From: Smallanthus sonchifolius
Lineage: Eukaryota; Streptophyta; Magnoliopsida; Asterales; Asteraceae
Assembly (NCBI GenBank): GCA_023525975.1
Contig: CM042032.1
Span: 20,404,001-20,468,000 of the forward strand
Length of the DNA stretch: 64,000 nucleotides
Reading direction: 5' to 3'
Position numbers and translations under genes: made by a program. Position 1 is the stretch's first letter; each line of letters opens with the position of its first letter. This document shows, piece by piece, positions 44,335 to 55,936 of the stretch. Under the pieces are notes generated by a model. It ran no database searches and had not been told where the DNA came from. It saw only the letters and a program-made list of their open reading frames with translations.

Positions 44335-44342
44335 TATAAATA
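44335..44342 (+). promoter_or_regulatory. TATA box of the 5' LTR of E
   Basis: TATAAATA, 12 bases after the palindrome cluster; the likely promoter for the whole element. The 3' LTR copy is at 56225-56232. Confidence 0.65.
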
Positions 44343-44589
44343 GGATAGGTTGACAGAAGATAAGTACGCAGAACCATTTGTTCAGACGAACTCAGTTTTG
44401 CTAAGTACGCAGCTTGTATTCTCTCTGTAACCGTCGAGTGTTTATAATACAAAGAACGATTATTGTGACTCTTGTGTTCGGTTTACTTTGTTCAGTTAGA
44501 CTCTCCACCTAGTCACGGGTGTTCCGCACCCGGTCCGACTAGTAGACCACTTGCATATGAAGATCCACCACACCCGAGGGACCTACAAG

Positions 44590-44601
44590 TGGTATCAGAG
44601 C
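44590..44601 (+). other. Primer-binding site of E
   Basis: TGGTATCAGAGC two bases after the LTR, matching initiator Met-tRNA. Confidence 0.92.
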
Positions 44602-45172
44602 ATTGCTCTTGAATTCGAGTGTTGTAAGTGAGTTTGGAGACGTTTTTACTGATTTTTACAAGCAAAGAGAGGTTATTTTGTTAATTTTTGTGATAAAAAG
44701 GGGGTAGCTCTTGAGCATTTTTTTAGAAGCAAAAATCTCTCAAAAACCGATTTTTGTTGTGTATTTGTGTGTTTTGAGCATGATAGGTTGGTTAGAAACT
44801 TGTTTCTGACCCTTTGGCTCAATTGCATTGATCATCAGACCATTTTTTACCAACTCCGGCGAGTTTCAGGTCACCGTAAAAGTTTGGTGAGAGTTGCTGA
44901 AAAGGTGTCCTGTGTACTTACCATTTTTGGCAAAAAGTACAGTTTTCTGCGAACTTGCTAAATATGCAAGAGTTATCTCCTGCGTACTTACAAGTGCGCA
45001 AGACTGAACTGCGAACTTAAGACTTATCCTTCGTACTTAACAATTTACTCCTGCGTACTTACAAGTACGCAAGGGCAAATATTAAATACGCAAGGCCATT
45101 CATAAGTGCGCAAGGCCAATCCTAAGTACGCAATAGCTACTGACTTTTCTGATTTTTGACCAAGTGTTCACC
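44602..45172 (+). other. Leader of E with a splice-donor-like site and palindromes
   Basis: GTAAGT at 44624-44629 is a perfect plant 5' splice-site core, 37 bases after the LTR. From 44948 to 45133 the leader holds palindromes and half-sites of the LTR motif (CTGCGTACTT, AAGTACGCA, AAGTGCGCA). There is no long ORF. Confidence 0.7.
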
Positions 45173-48100
45173 ATGTCAAACCTTCAGAACCTTAGTAGTA
45201 TGTTAAATTATGATAATGAAATCGGTACTCCACAGAAACCTCCCAAGTTGCTCAATGTAAACGATTATTCTAATTGGAAAGCCCGTTTTGAGCACTATAT
45301 TTCATACACCGATTCATCGTTATGGATACGTATTCTTGAGGGATATAAGCATCCCACCCACTTGTATCTTGATGAAAACGTACCTAAGCCTATCTCTAAG
45401 CTGGATGCAGAAGAAAAGAAAAATTATGATCGAGAGAAGAAGGCATTGGGTTCAATCACTATGTCATTAACTCGGGATTTGTTCCAAAGTTTCCGAGGAT
45501 ATGAATCTTCTAAGGATCTTTGGAAAGCTTTACAGAAAAGATTCGAAGGAAATAGTGACATCAAGAAAAGCAAGAGGGATCTGCTCCGGAAGCAATACGA
45601 GTGCTTCAGATTTATAGAAAATGAATCTTTAGATGATCTTATCTCTAGATTCTATCACCTACAAACGGAGTTGAAATCGTTTGAGCTTAAATATCCAGAA
45701 GAGGAAATGGTGGAAAAGTTTTTGGATGCTCTTCCACCAAGATATGAGATGTATACAACCCTGATGAGGGAAAGTTCAAAGTTCTACGAGATGACAGTAG
45801 ATGAGGCAGTCGGTAAGATTCAGGCTCATAACATGAATCTTATAAAAAGGGAGAATTCTGGAAGACCTCAGATACAGGACCCTTCCATGTATCACGGGAC
45901 GACTTCCACTTCAATGTCTTCCGGCTCTGGGATTGCACTCTTTACTGGGAAATCCATTGAAGAAGACCACTCTAATGGTTGTGGTGGTCATGCATGTTAT
46001 GCATCAGGATCAGGGTTTGGATCTCATCAACAAAATCAACAAAACTCAAAGACTCCTCAGAATACGTGCTCAGCCAACCAGTCAACTATTGCCAAGATAG
46101 CTGAAGATCATGTAGCACTATTCTCATCTTGCATGCTGGCATATGAGAATTTCATTGGTGGAAAGCTAACGGATCCTGAGACTATTGAAGAGGACTTCAA
46201 TCAAGTGGATCATGATGATATTGAAGACATGGATATTCAGTGGAATATGGCCATGTTACTGAGGAGGGCCAAGCGTTTCCTGAACAGAACAGGAAGAAAG
46301 TATATTGGCGGGCATTCTAATGCCAAGGTTGGATTTGACAAATCCAAGGCCAAGTGCTATAAGTGTCAAAACTATGGACACTTTGCTCGTGAATGTCAAA
46401 AGGACAGAGCACCGGCCTCTGGTTTTACAAGACCTAGCCAGGGAAACAGCCATGGCCAAAACAACCAAAGCCACTACAATCATACCCAAAGTAATCAGTC
46501 CAATGCACTGGTCGCAAAGAATGACGAAAATTTTGATTGGGGTGTGCATCTAGAAGACGCCATCATTGCTCAAGCACAGGTTGGTCTCATGGCAGAAATC
46601 ATGGAGCTGATGGACGCCGAGAGGAAGGAAGCTGAAGAAGAGGAATCTTCTGAATCTGAAGAAGAGGAAGCTTCTGTAGCTGATGAAAAGGAGTCTACCA
46701 CTGCTGTCGCTCTCATGGCAATTGGAGAAGGACAAAGTTCATCATCTGAGGTAGATTCTAACCCTTTCTCTGTTATTTCTTGTTCTAAATGTCTAGGGCT
46801 AAAAAATGAAATTTCTGATCTCCAAGACATAATCGAACCCCTAAAGTTGGCAGCTAAAAATTACAAAACGAATGAATCACGTTTTAAAGAATCAGTTGAA
46901 ATGCTACAGAAATAAAAACAAGACTATTCTTTAAAAATAAGCGACCAACAGGTTCATTTGGACATTGCGTATAGGGCTTTGGAAAGGAAGAACAATGAAA
47001 TTAACAAACTGCAAAATGAGATCTTGCAGCTCAAATGCACTAACGAGAAATTGAAAAACTCTCGCTTCGTGGTGGAACACTACGAATCCGTGGTGAGAAA
47101 AATGAATGGCCTAGGACTTGGTACCAATGCCATTCCTCCACCAATAAGTGGGCAGTTTGTCAATAGCTTGATAGACATTGATCTTACTTGTCTAGATGAG
47201 CCCTCTGATAAGGACGATTCCCCTAAAAAGGATGAATCCTCAAGTAAGGCTAACTCCACATCTAGTGAGGAGTATGTTACTATTTCTGAGGATGGGTCGG
47301 TTAACACTTGCCCTGAAGGAGTAGTTTCTGAGGAGTTGTTAACTGAACAGAAAGTCCAGAAAAACATTATCACTAATGGTGATAATTGCATTTTAACTGA
47401 ACCTGATATCATTGAAACAAATGATAAACTTAAGGGAATGCTTTACGGGGGTTTTAAAAATATTAACCAAGCTAAGAAAGAGGCTTTTTCATCTCATTAT
47501 GGGCTGGGTTACAAAGAGAATTTGCAAAAGTATTATACCCCCAAACATCAAACTGTAAAAGTTCAAACTTCTGTTCATAAACCAACTCTTCCTTCTCACA
47601 ATGGTGAGTTTTCTAAGGCCAGAACTAAAGAGCCTTACATGAGAACTTATGTTGACAAGAGGAATTGCTTTCACTGTGGCTTGGTTGGTCACATTGTTGT
47701 GAACTGTCCTTCTAAGAACCCAGGGAAACGGCATGTTGTTTCACGACCAGCTGTTATCCCTAAGTCGCCAGTAGTGAAAGCTTCTATCAGACCAAAGCAA
47801 AATGTGGTGAAACCACCAGTGCAACCGATAGCTAAGCCAAAGATCAAATCTGAGGCCAAGCCATCTGTTGCAAGAAAGGTAAAGCAACCTGCTGTACCTC
47901 GTGTGACTACATCTGGTAGTACACGCACTGGTGAGAAACCTGTGGCTAGACTCTCTAAGCCACAGAGAAGAAGAAGGAATAAGAGGTTGAGAAAGCTGGA
48001 ACAGCTAACTAAAGCTTAATCAGGTGAAGCTTCCACAAGTTCACCGGCTGTGATTGAACCAAAGTCTCCTGTTCTGGTTAAGATTCAAAAGAGATCCTGG

Positions 48101-48259
48101 AACAAGAAAGTTAAAGATTCTCAATCTCCTGTTCCCAATTCCTCCAAAGATTCACCAATTTTGGACAGTCATCATGACTGTGAGTTGAAAAAAGTAGTTT
48201 ATTTTGAGAAGGATGGACGACCCAAGACCACAATGGCTTGGGTCTCCAAATCTAACTAA
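45173..48259 (+). pseudogene. Gag of copia E (two nonsense codons)
   Basis: ATG at 45173 (MSNLQNLSSML). The copia capsid region covers about residues 20-230 (NDYSNWKARFEHYI, KDLWKALQKRFEG, FLDALPPRYEM). Zinc knuckle CYKCQNYGHFAREC is at about 395, followed by a Glu-rich region and a coiled coil. A second knuckle CFHCGLVGHIVVNC is at about 832. The tail is basic (KPQRRRRNKRLRK). TAA codons stand at 46913-46915 and 48017-48019, and the frame ends SKSN-TAA at 48257-48259. Two knuckles some 440 residues apart and a gag of about 1,000 residues are far larger than a typical copia gag but fit the SIRE group. Confidence 0.9.
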
Positions 48260-48267
48260 TTCTTTTG

Positions 48268-50145
48268 TTACTCGTGCAGGGACGTCCGAAGGGTACTATC
48301 TCTAACCGCTGGTATGTAGATAGTGGATGCTCCCGGCACATGACAGGAAACATGGCCTTGCTTCAAGACGTTAAACCATTTAGAGGCGGCTATGTGGCCT
48401 TTGCCGGAGAAAAAGGCGGCAGTATCACGTGTCAAGGCGTGGTTTCGAACGGTTGTGTTAGCTTTGACAATGTCAACTTCTGCGAGCAGCTGAAGCATAA
48501 CCTGTTGAGTGTCTCACAAATGTGTGACAAGGAGTACTCAGTGATGTTTGACAAGTCAGAATGTCTGATTCTCAAACCCGGTTTCAAAGTTCCTGATGAC
48601 TGGATTCTGATGAGAGCACCAAGAACAAACGACACTTATCAGATTGATATGAGCGTGGCAAAAACCACCTCATCAGTTGCTACTTGTTTGCTTACAAAAG
48701 CAACAGAGCTTGACTCCATGTTGTGGCATAGGAAACTCAGACATATTTCTTATCGTAAAATGAATCATCTTGTCCGAAACGGTTTGGTAACCGGGGTTCC
48801 TAAGCTGAGATTTACCGTTGCAGATGACTGTATGCCTTGTAAAAGGGCAAACAGCAACGGAAGTCTCACAAGCCCAAGCTCCAAAACTCTATTGATACCC
48901 CTTTGGAGCTATTACACATGGATATGTTTGGCCCCATAAGTATCAGGAGTATTGGAGGTTAGTCGTTCTGTCTAGTTGTAACTGATGATTTCTCACGTTT
49001 TTCTTGGGTGCATTTTTTAGGTACAAAAGATGAGACTGTTGATATTCTTCAATACTTGATCCTGAGCTTGGAATCTCTTTGCAAGCTGAAAGTTAGAAGA
49101 ATAAGGAGTGACAACGGAACTGAGTTCAAGAATAATTTGATGGAACTTTCTGTCTCAAGAAAGGGATCCGTCACGAATTCAGCGCGCCGTACACGCCTCA
49201 GTAGAATGGAGTTGCTGAACGGAAGAACAGAACACTGATTGAGACTGCAAGGACTATGCTGTCAGATGCAAAGCTTCCTGTCACTTTCTGGGCAGAAGCA
49301 GTAAATACAGCTTGTCACGTCTTAAACAGAGTTTTGAGTTGATCAACAATCGACTTCCCAATCTTGATTACCTAGTTCCTTTTGGTAGTCCTTGTTCCTT
49401 GTTGCTACAGTATAAAGACCGTCAATCCAAATTTCATGCGAAAGCGGTGGAAGGCATCTTCTTAGGATATGTTGCCAATTCGCCCTGCAAGAGAGTGTAC
49501 AACATAGGAACTCGTACTGTCGAGGAATAGTTCGAAGTGGATTGTAGTAAACACAGCATTCCACCAGAACCAAAAGGTCCAGCTTGGGGTTTTGATTATG
49601 ATGCGCTATTTAAGTCTTTCAATCTTCCTGAGCTATCTGCAGAAGACGCCGAAAATGTTTATAATCTACTGAATGGCGGCTGTTTTTCTACTCGTGCTAC
49701 TATACCAATTATAACTCCTGATCCCAATGCTGCATCTGCATCTGGAACTCATGACAATGATAACAGCGAAGGTGTTCATATTGTTGGAGATGACGCTCAA
49801 GCCAATCCTAACACAACTGTAGGAAATGAAGCTCCAGCTGATCCAATAAACATTGAATCTTCTTCCTCTGGATCACCGGAAAGGGGGGAGTTAAGCACGA
49901 ATCTAGATCCAGAAATTCAGGAACCGATTGTACCGGAGACGAGAGTGCATAGGAATCATCCAATCGACAACATTATTGGTGATCCTTATGCCGGTGTTCA
50001 GACTCGTCACAGAACCATCACTGAGAACACCAGTCTTTACACAGAGATATTCGACACTGGTGTCATGGAAACATGTCTGCATGCTGCATTTGTGTCCCAG
50101 TTAGAGCCGAAGAATGTGAAGGAGGCTCTCACTGACAACTGCTGA
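48268..50145 (+). pseudogene. Protease and integrase of copia E (broken)
   Basis: Pol is readable from about 48268, right after TGCAG. The protease motif DSGCSRHMTGN is near 48322. The integrase zinc domain LWHRKLRHISYRKMN...CMPCK lies at 48721-48845. The core is split by frameshifts near 48865, 49150 and 49220, with DNGTEFKN near 49112 and GVAERKN-type residues near 49205. TAG at 49528-49530 and TGA at 50143-50145 replace tryptophan codons. About ten residues are missing near 49330. Confidence 0.9.
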
Positions 50146-50154
50146 ATTGAGGCG

Positions 50155-51630
50155 ATGCAAGATGAACTGTCTCAATTCCAAAAGTTGCACGTGTGGGATT
50201 TAGTTGACTTGCCAAAAGGCTTTCAGCCAATTAGTACCAGATGGGTGTTCAAATGCAAGAAGGACGATCGTCATGTTGTTGTGAAGAACAAAGCAAGATT
50301 GGTTGTTCAGGGTTTTTATCAACAAGAGGGCTTGGATTACAATGAGGTATATGCCCCAGTTGCTAGAATTGAGGCCATTCGACTGTTCTTGGCTTATGCC
50401 ACATATGTCGGCTTCAAGGTCTATCAACTTGATGTGAAGAGTACTTTCCTTTATGGTAAGGTGCATGAAGAAGTCTATGTCACTCAACCTCCCGGTTTTG
50501 AAGATCCGCATAATATCAATAAAGTGTACAAGCTCGACAAAGCACTTTATGGTCTTCATCAAGCACCGCGGGCATGGTATGAGACATTATCTAAGCATTT
50601 ACTGTCTAATGGTTTTGAACGTGGACAGATTGACTCGACTCTCTTCATACGGAAAGCAGGAGGTGACATTCTTCTTGTGCAATTATATGTCGACGACATT
50701 ATCTTTGGGTCGACCAATGAAGGGATGTGTAGGGAATTCGAGAAGGTGATGAAGTCCAAGTTTGAAATGAGCAATATGGGTGAACTGTCATTCTTTCTAG
50801 GTCTGCAAGTCAGTCAAAGAGAGAATGGTATTTATCTACATCAAACTAAGTACGTACAGGACATCTTGTCAAAATACAAGATGAGTGATAGCACTACTTA
50901 TGGCACACCAATCCCAGTCAATCATGGTTTGCATCCCGACAGAGATGGAAAGGATGTGGACAGCAGGTTGTACCGTGGGATGATCGGATCACTTATGTAT
51001 CTCACAGCTTCAAGACCCGATATAATGTTTGATGTATGTTTGTGCTCAAGGTTTCAGTCTCAACCGAAGGAGTGACATATGATAGCTGTGAAGAGGATTT
51101 TCAGATACCTGAAAGGGAAACCCCGATTGGGTCTTTGGTACTCCAATCAGCAGTCATTCGACTTCAAAGCCTACACTGATTCAGATTATGGCGGTTGTAA
51201 CCTTGATAGAAAGTCAACTTCTGGCGGATGTCAATTCTTGGGAGACAGACTGGTCTCCTGGCAGTGCAAGAAGCAGTCAACGGTTTCTGTCTCAACTTGT
51301 GAAGCAGAATACATTTCTGCAGCTAGCGGTTGTTCTCAGATATTGTGGATTCAGCAGCAATTGCGAGACTACGGCTTGAACTTCATTGGAACTCCTTTAT
51401 TCATTGACAACAATGCCACCATGTCCATCACAAATAACCCGGTGAAACATTCCAAAACTAAGCATATTGAAATTCGCCATCATTTCATCCGTGATTGTGC
51501 TGAAAAGCATTTAATTGAACTTGTAAAGGTTCACACAGATGACAATCTTGCTGACCTTTTCACAAAGGCATTTGATCGGTCCCGTTTTGAGCATCTTGTC
51601 AACTTGATAGGAATGTTCAATCCCGAGTGA
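50155..51630 (+). pseudogene. Reverse transcriptase and RNase H of copia E (one stop)
   Basis: RT has FQPISTRWVFKCKKDD, YQLDVKSTFLYGKV, the catalytic YVDDIIFGS near 50690 and FFLGLQVSQ. TGA at 51073-51075 interrupts KESH. RNase H follows with YTDSDYGG, STCEAEYISAASG and NNATMSITNNPVKHSKTKHIE, ending at a natural stop (FNPE) at 51628-51630. Apart from this stop the 490 codons are open, so this is the best preserved copia RT here. Confidence 0.92.
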
Positions 51631-52724
51631 AAAATTAATTTTCTTAAATCAATTCAATTCATGGAAGTTAAATTTTATTTCTTTAAAATTTTTCTGTATA
51701 GTTCTGTTAGTTTAAAATACTTTACAAAAATAAAATAAAAAAATAGAAAATGGAGAAAATTTCAAAAGTTCACTTGAGAAACGAGGAAATGATAGTACAT
51801 CTGAAATGATCTAACCATCATAGACTGCTCATATGGGAAATGATTGCGTCATGTTTACTTAATTGTTTAAATTATTATGTTTTTAATCTGTTTACTTACA
51901 AGTAATTTGATTTGTCAGTAGGCTGTATGCGTCTTTGAATCACTAGTAGTGTGGAAACTAAATCTAAATTACAACTGTGATTTGAACCCATGGTTGCAAG
52001 TGTGTGTGTGTAAAAGAATAGAAAAGATCATTATCAGATAAAGGATGTTAGATTTTGGCAATAATTTTCTTTTGAGATCAGTTTCGGGTTATGTTGTTAG
52101 CACAATTAATGCGGTTCATCTCACTGCCCATACTCACAAGTATGCAAGGAGAGATTGAATCAAGACCTGTCTCTACATCAACCGTTGAGCATGTATTCAC
52201 CCTTGAATCATTCCTGGTTCATTGAAATCAAATCCAGATAAAAGTTGGATCCCGTTACCTTATAATCAAACACCATGTTCATTATCCCAAATCATCATAC
52301 CGATATTCAAAGAAGAAAATCACATGAAACCAAGACAATTGAATCACTCGATTCTGAATCTTATGATTCTTGATAATCCTTATGGATTCTGCTTGATTTT
52401 TCTGTGCTAATTGATGTAACTTCATTCTGAAAATTAAGAATATCATTGGAAAAATCTTAGATGCCTTGAGATAGTGCAAAATATCATAGCATTTAAGTGG
52501 GGTACACGTTGTATATTTCATAATTAGTAACTTAATTCCTGCGTACTTGTTAAGTACGCAAGAGTAAAATCCTACGCACTTGCTAAGTGCGCAGGACCAA
52601 CACTTAGAAAATTTTCCTAAGTCTGAAAATTTTTTCAAAGTGTAACTACCATTCTATGTCATGTGTGTCTATTTCCATTGGTATAAATTGTTCTGATTAT
52701 GTTTTCTGTGTGTGTTTGCAGATA
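51631..52724 (+). other. pol-ORF2 spacer of copia E
   Basis: About 1.1 kb with no credible ORF. Two palindromes of the LTR type stand at 52537-52564 and 52571-52595 (CCTACGCACTT/AAGTGCGCAGG, loop GCT). It ends in a pyrimidine/GT-rich run and TTTGCAG at 52715-52721, an acceptor-like site three bases before the ORF2 ATG. Confidence 0.8.
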
Positions 52725-55700
52725 ATGGCTCGTGCATTCACTGACGAATTCAATCTGTTGGCGCACACTGAACCAGAATGGAAAGGGGCAGCCTTACAAT
52801 ATAGAGAGATTGTGGACTTTCTGAACAGATCTAAAATAAGTTATGCAATCTTGGCTAATCCAACAGTCTCAAGATCATACTTATAATAATTCTGGGAGAC
52901 TGCAGAGCACGATTGCACAGTATCCCCTAATGTCATAAGGGCTACTGTTGATGGTCGGGCTATTGCAATCTCTGAAGATACAATCAGACGAGTACTGCAG
53001 TTCAGAGACCTTGCCACCGACCCGACATCCTATCCAGATTACTACATGGATGGGTGTTGGAGGCAGAGAATGGGATATGTCGGGGAAAGGGACTATGCTT
53101 CTTACAATAAAATGTGGGAATTAGATCAATGGCGTTATTTTGCCCACATCATGATCATGTGCATCTCATCCAGGAAAGCAGGGAAATATGCGATGGGTCA
53201 TGACCTTGCAGCAGCCATGGTGGGCTTGTCTCTCAATCGGGGCTACAACTTCTCACGCTTTATTTTCAAAGCAATTAATGACCAGATAAATACAGCTGAG
53301 AGATTTAGGTTCCTTTTATACCCGAGGTTTGTGCAACTTTTGATCGATGATGCGTTGCCAAACCTGCGTGCTATCGGGGAGAGACTGCAAGTGAAAAGGG
53401 TGGCCAAGAGAGTCTTTGCACAGTTTCTAAAGCCAGGCAGTGTAGAACCTACCCCTGAGCATATTGAACTCTTCGGCCACCTGATTAATGAAGCATACGT
53501 CGCTCCGGAGGACTGGAACTGGTATAGTCCCAACTCGGGACCAGAGATGAGTGATCACTCTGATGAAGAACAAGATGAAGAGAATGAGGATGATGAAGGT
53601 AATGATGAGGGTGATGATGAAGGTGGTGTTGGTGGTGCTGAGGAATCCGATTCGGAGGCTACAGAATCAGATTCTTCTGATTCCGATGATGCACCATCAC
53701 AGGCACATCCGAGGAGACTGGCACAGGTAACCCAGCCTGCGTCGTCTTCAAAAAGAAAGAGACAAAGCTCCAGCAGCGAATATGAGCCGGATTCCGACTC
53801 TGACGCTGCTTTACAAAGACAGAGGCATGAGAGCACCAACAAGAAAAGGGGAGATAGGAAAGAGGTTGCTATCCCCAGGGTTGAAGAGATTCCGAGGGTG
53901 CAGCCAGTACAAGTTGAAGCTGCCCGTCCAGAGTCAGAATCTACCACGCCAGCACGGCAACTGTTTAGTAGGAGGAGAAGGCCACTGGTACAAGCAGATG
54001 TGGCGGTCACGGCGGTCACAGACGTGATTCCTGTGACGGTGACCCTCCCTATTCCAACCGTCCAGGTGACGGTGACTGCTCCACTTCTCACGGAGTCAGT
54101 CACCATCACCCCAACCATAACACCCACTCACATCATACCATCCCCAACCCCAACACCCACCAAAGAGCCGTCAGGTCAACCCTTTAATTATGGTGACTTC
54201 TCACAGGGGTTCGACTTTGACACAATCTTCTCTTCCCCCATCCACAACGCCGAAGCCTCATCATCTAGGCAGTCTAATCCAACTGATGCAAGGATCACTG
54301 TTCTAGAAACCCAAGTTACAGCTTTGTTGAAGACTATCCAAACGTCAAAGGAGGAGTCTGATGCTCAACAAGCACAGATAAACTCTCTGGCAGATGAAGT
54401 TAGGATTCTGCGTAGCCAGAGAACGGGGACTGATGAACGGCTGAAGAATGTGATGGCGCAGAATGAACTATTAATGAAGACGAATGAAATGATTCTGGCC
54501 CACAGAACTTTAATTGAGCTAAGGCTGGATGCTCAAAGGCAGGAGCACGCTACTATGGTCAAATTGATTACAGAACTGACCGAGAAGCTAGGTGCTCAGG
54601 GGGAGAAGGAAAAAGAAAAATCCACCGGTGCAGAGGGTTGTCATCCAGTCAATTTGACTAAGGATGATGACAAAGACAAGGATCCTGAAGTCGGTCCAAG
54701 TGGAGGTGAGCACCAAGCTTCGGCAATTGTGCCCATCTCTACTACGTCAATAGCTGAGGGGGAGTCTACTACGCAAGAGGGTGGTGATACCTCAGGAGGT
54801 GGTGGTGGCGGTGATAAAGGGAAGTCAGTGGCTGACGAGATTCTATGTCTCGAGCCTGACTATTCTAAAGAAGCACAAATCGATGCTCTCCTTAATCTGG
54901 AAGAAGGAGAGATCAACTCTGGTGATGATTGGAACGATGATGACGATGATGTGGTGATAGAGATTCCCAAGGGCGACGGGGAACTAGAGTATGAGTTAGA
55001 GGATGGTGAGATCTTTGAAATACCATCGCTCGAATCTCTGCTCGAAACAGGCACAGGCTCAGTTGATACATCAAGTAATGTTGAAGCTACAACTGATGAC
55101 CCCCCGGTCGACCCTATACCTGTGGACCCCGAGGCACAAAAAGAGAAAGATATGCCTTCTGCATCTATAAAGGGTCCAGCTCCAGTGTGGCAAAAGACGT
55201 CTATCAAAGACAAGTATGGAGCGACAGGTATGATCTTAGCTGTCAGGTTTGAGGAGGACAAGAAGTTGTTCGCCATCAAAAGATCTGGAGGGGTTCAATA
55301 CTTGAAACCAACCAGTGAGGCGTTCAACTCTTTGCCCAGGTACGACCTAGTTAACCTTGCAAACCGCGACCTGCTGAATCATTCGAATCATGCAGTAGCA
55401 ATGGGTTTGTGGAGTATACTACAGCGTGAAGCAAGATCGGGAAAGTATGAATATCTCAAGCCTCAGGTGCCCAGAAGAGTCAAGGATAAGCATGCAGTGC
55501 ATCCTGTGACTAAGAAGCCGTTAAAGAGATTGGTATACAAGCCAGTGCGATGTGAAACTAAGATTCCCCTGAGCAAGTTACCTCAGGATATTCTTGGTGA
55601 CATGTGGTACTGGTACGTTGATCCAAAAACGGGTGAGGCTGTGATCATGGGTAAAGGTAAGTCAGATAGTGGAAACATAGTGCCAAAGGAAGTGATTAGG

Positions 55701-55877
55701 GTTTTTGATGAAGTCTGCTTCATCAATTTCTCTGTGAACGATCTGGAGGTACTAGCAGACAAATTCTGCATCCACACTGACGAATGGACAAAGCTTCCCT
55801 CGGCCAAATACGACAAGTTAATCAAGTTCTGTCTTGATTACAAAAAGAAGATGGAAGCTAAGGAAGCAGTGCTGTGA
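52725..55877 (+). CDS. ORF2 of copia E (nearly intact, one double nonsense lesion)
   Basis: ATG at 52725; 1,050 codons with adjacent TAA TAA at 52884-52889 (F has Gln-Gln at this site) and then open for more than 980 codons. Regions in order: a conserved N-terminal domain (about residues 1-280: FLNRSKISYAILANP, QWRYFAHIMIMCISSRKAG, LSLNRGYNFSRFIF); an acidic Asp/Glu/Ser tract; a Lys/Arg-rich Ser stretch; a Thr/Val/Pro-rich stretch; a coiled coil (about 525-640); a Gly-rich acidic stretch; and a conserved C-terminal domain (about 850-1045: NLANRDLLNHSNHAVAMG, KYEYLKPQ, DMWYWYVDPKTGEAV). There is no signal peptide or transmembrane helix. Function unknown. Confidence 0.85.
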
Positions 55878-55922
55878 AGACTGAAGATTGAAGACTGAAG
55901 ACGATGAAGATCCCGAGCTGTT

Positions 55923-55936
55923 GTCAAGGGGGAGTT
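55923..55936 (+). other. Polypurine tract of E
   Basis: GTCAAGGGGGAGTT directly before the 3' LTR. Confidence 0.88.

Larger units (their letters stand above)
44047..44587 (+). repeat. 5' LTR of copia E
   Basis: TGTTGATGCAC to GGGACCTACA. Palindrome cluster at 44202-44323, TATA box at 44335-44342, then a TTCCGCAC box shared with F and G. Confidence 0.95.

Noticed and set aside
53555..54127. 190-codon frame antisense to ORF2 of E
   Set aside because: Ser/Val/Thr-rich shadow of the acidic and repetitive segments of ORF2; no start context or homologue.
52725..55877. Viral envelope gene in ORF2
   Set aside because: Position suggests 'env-like', but no signal peptide, transmembrane span or fusion motif is visible.
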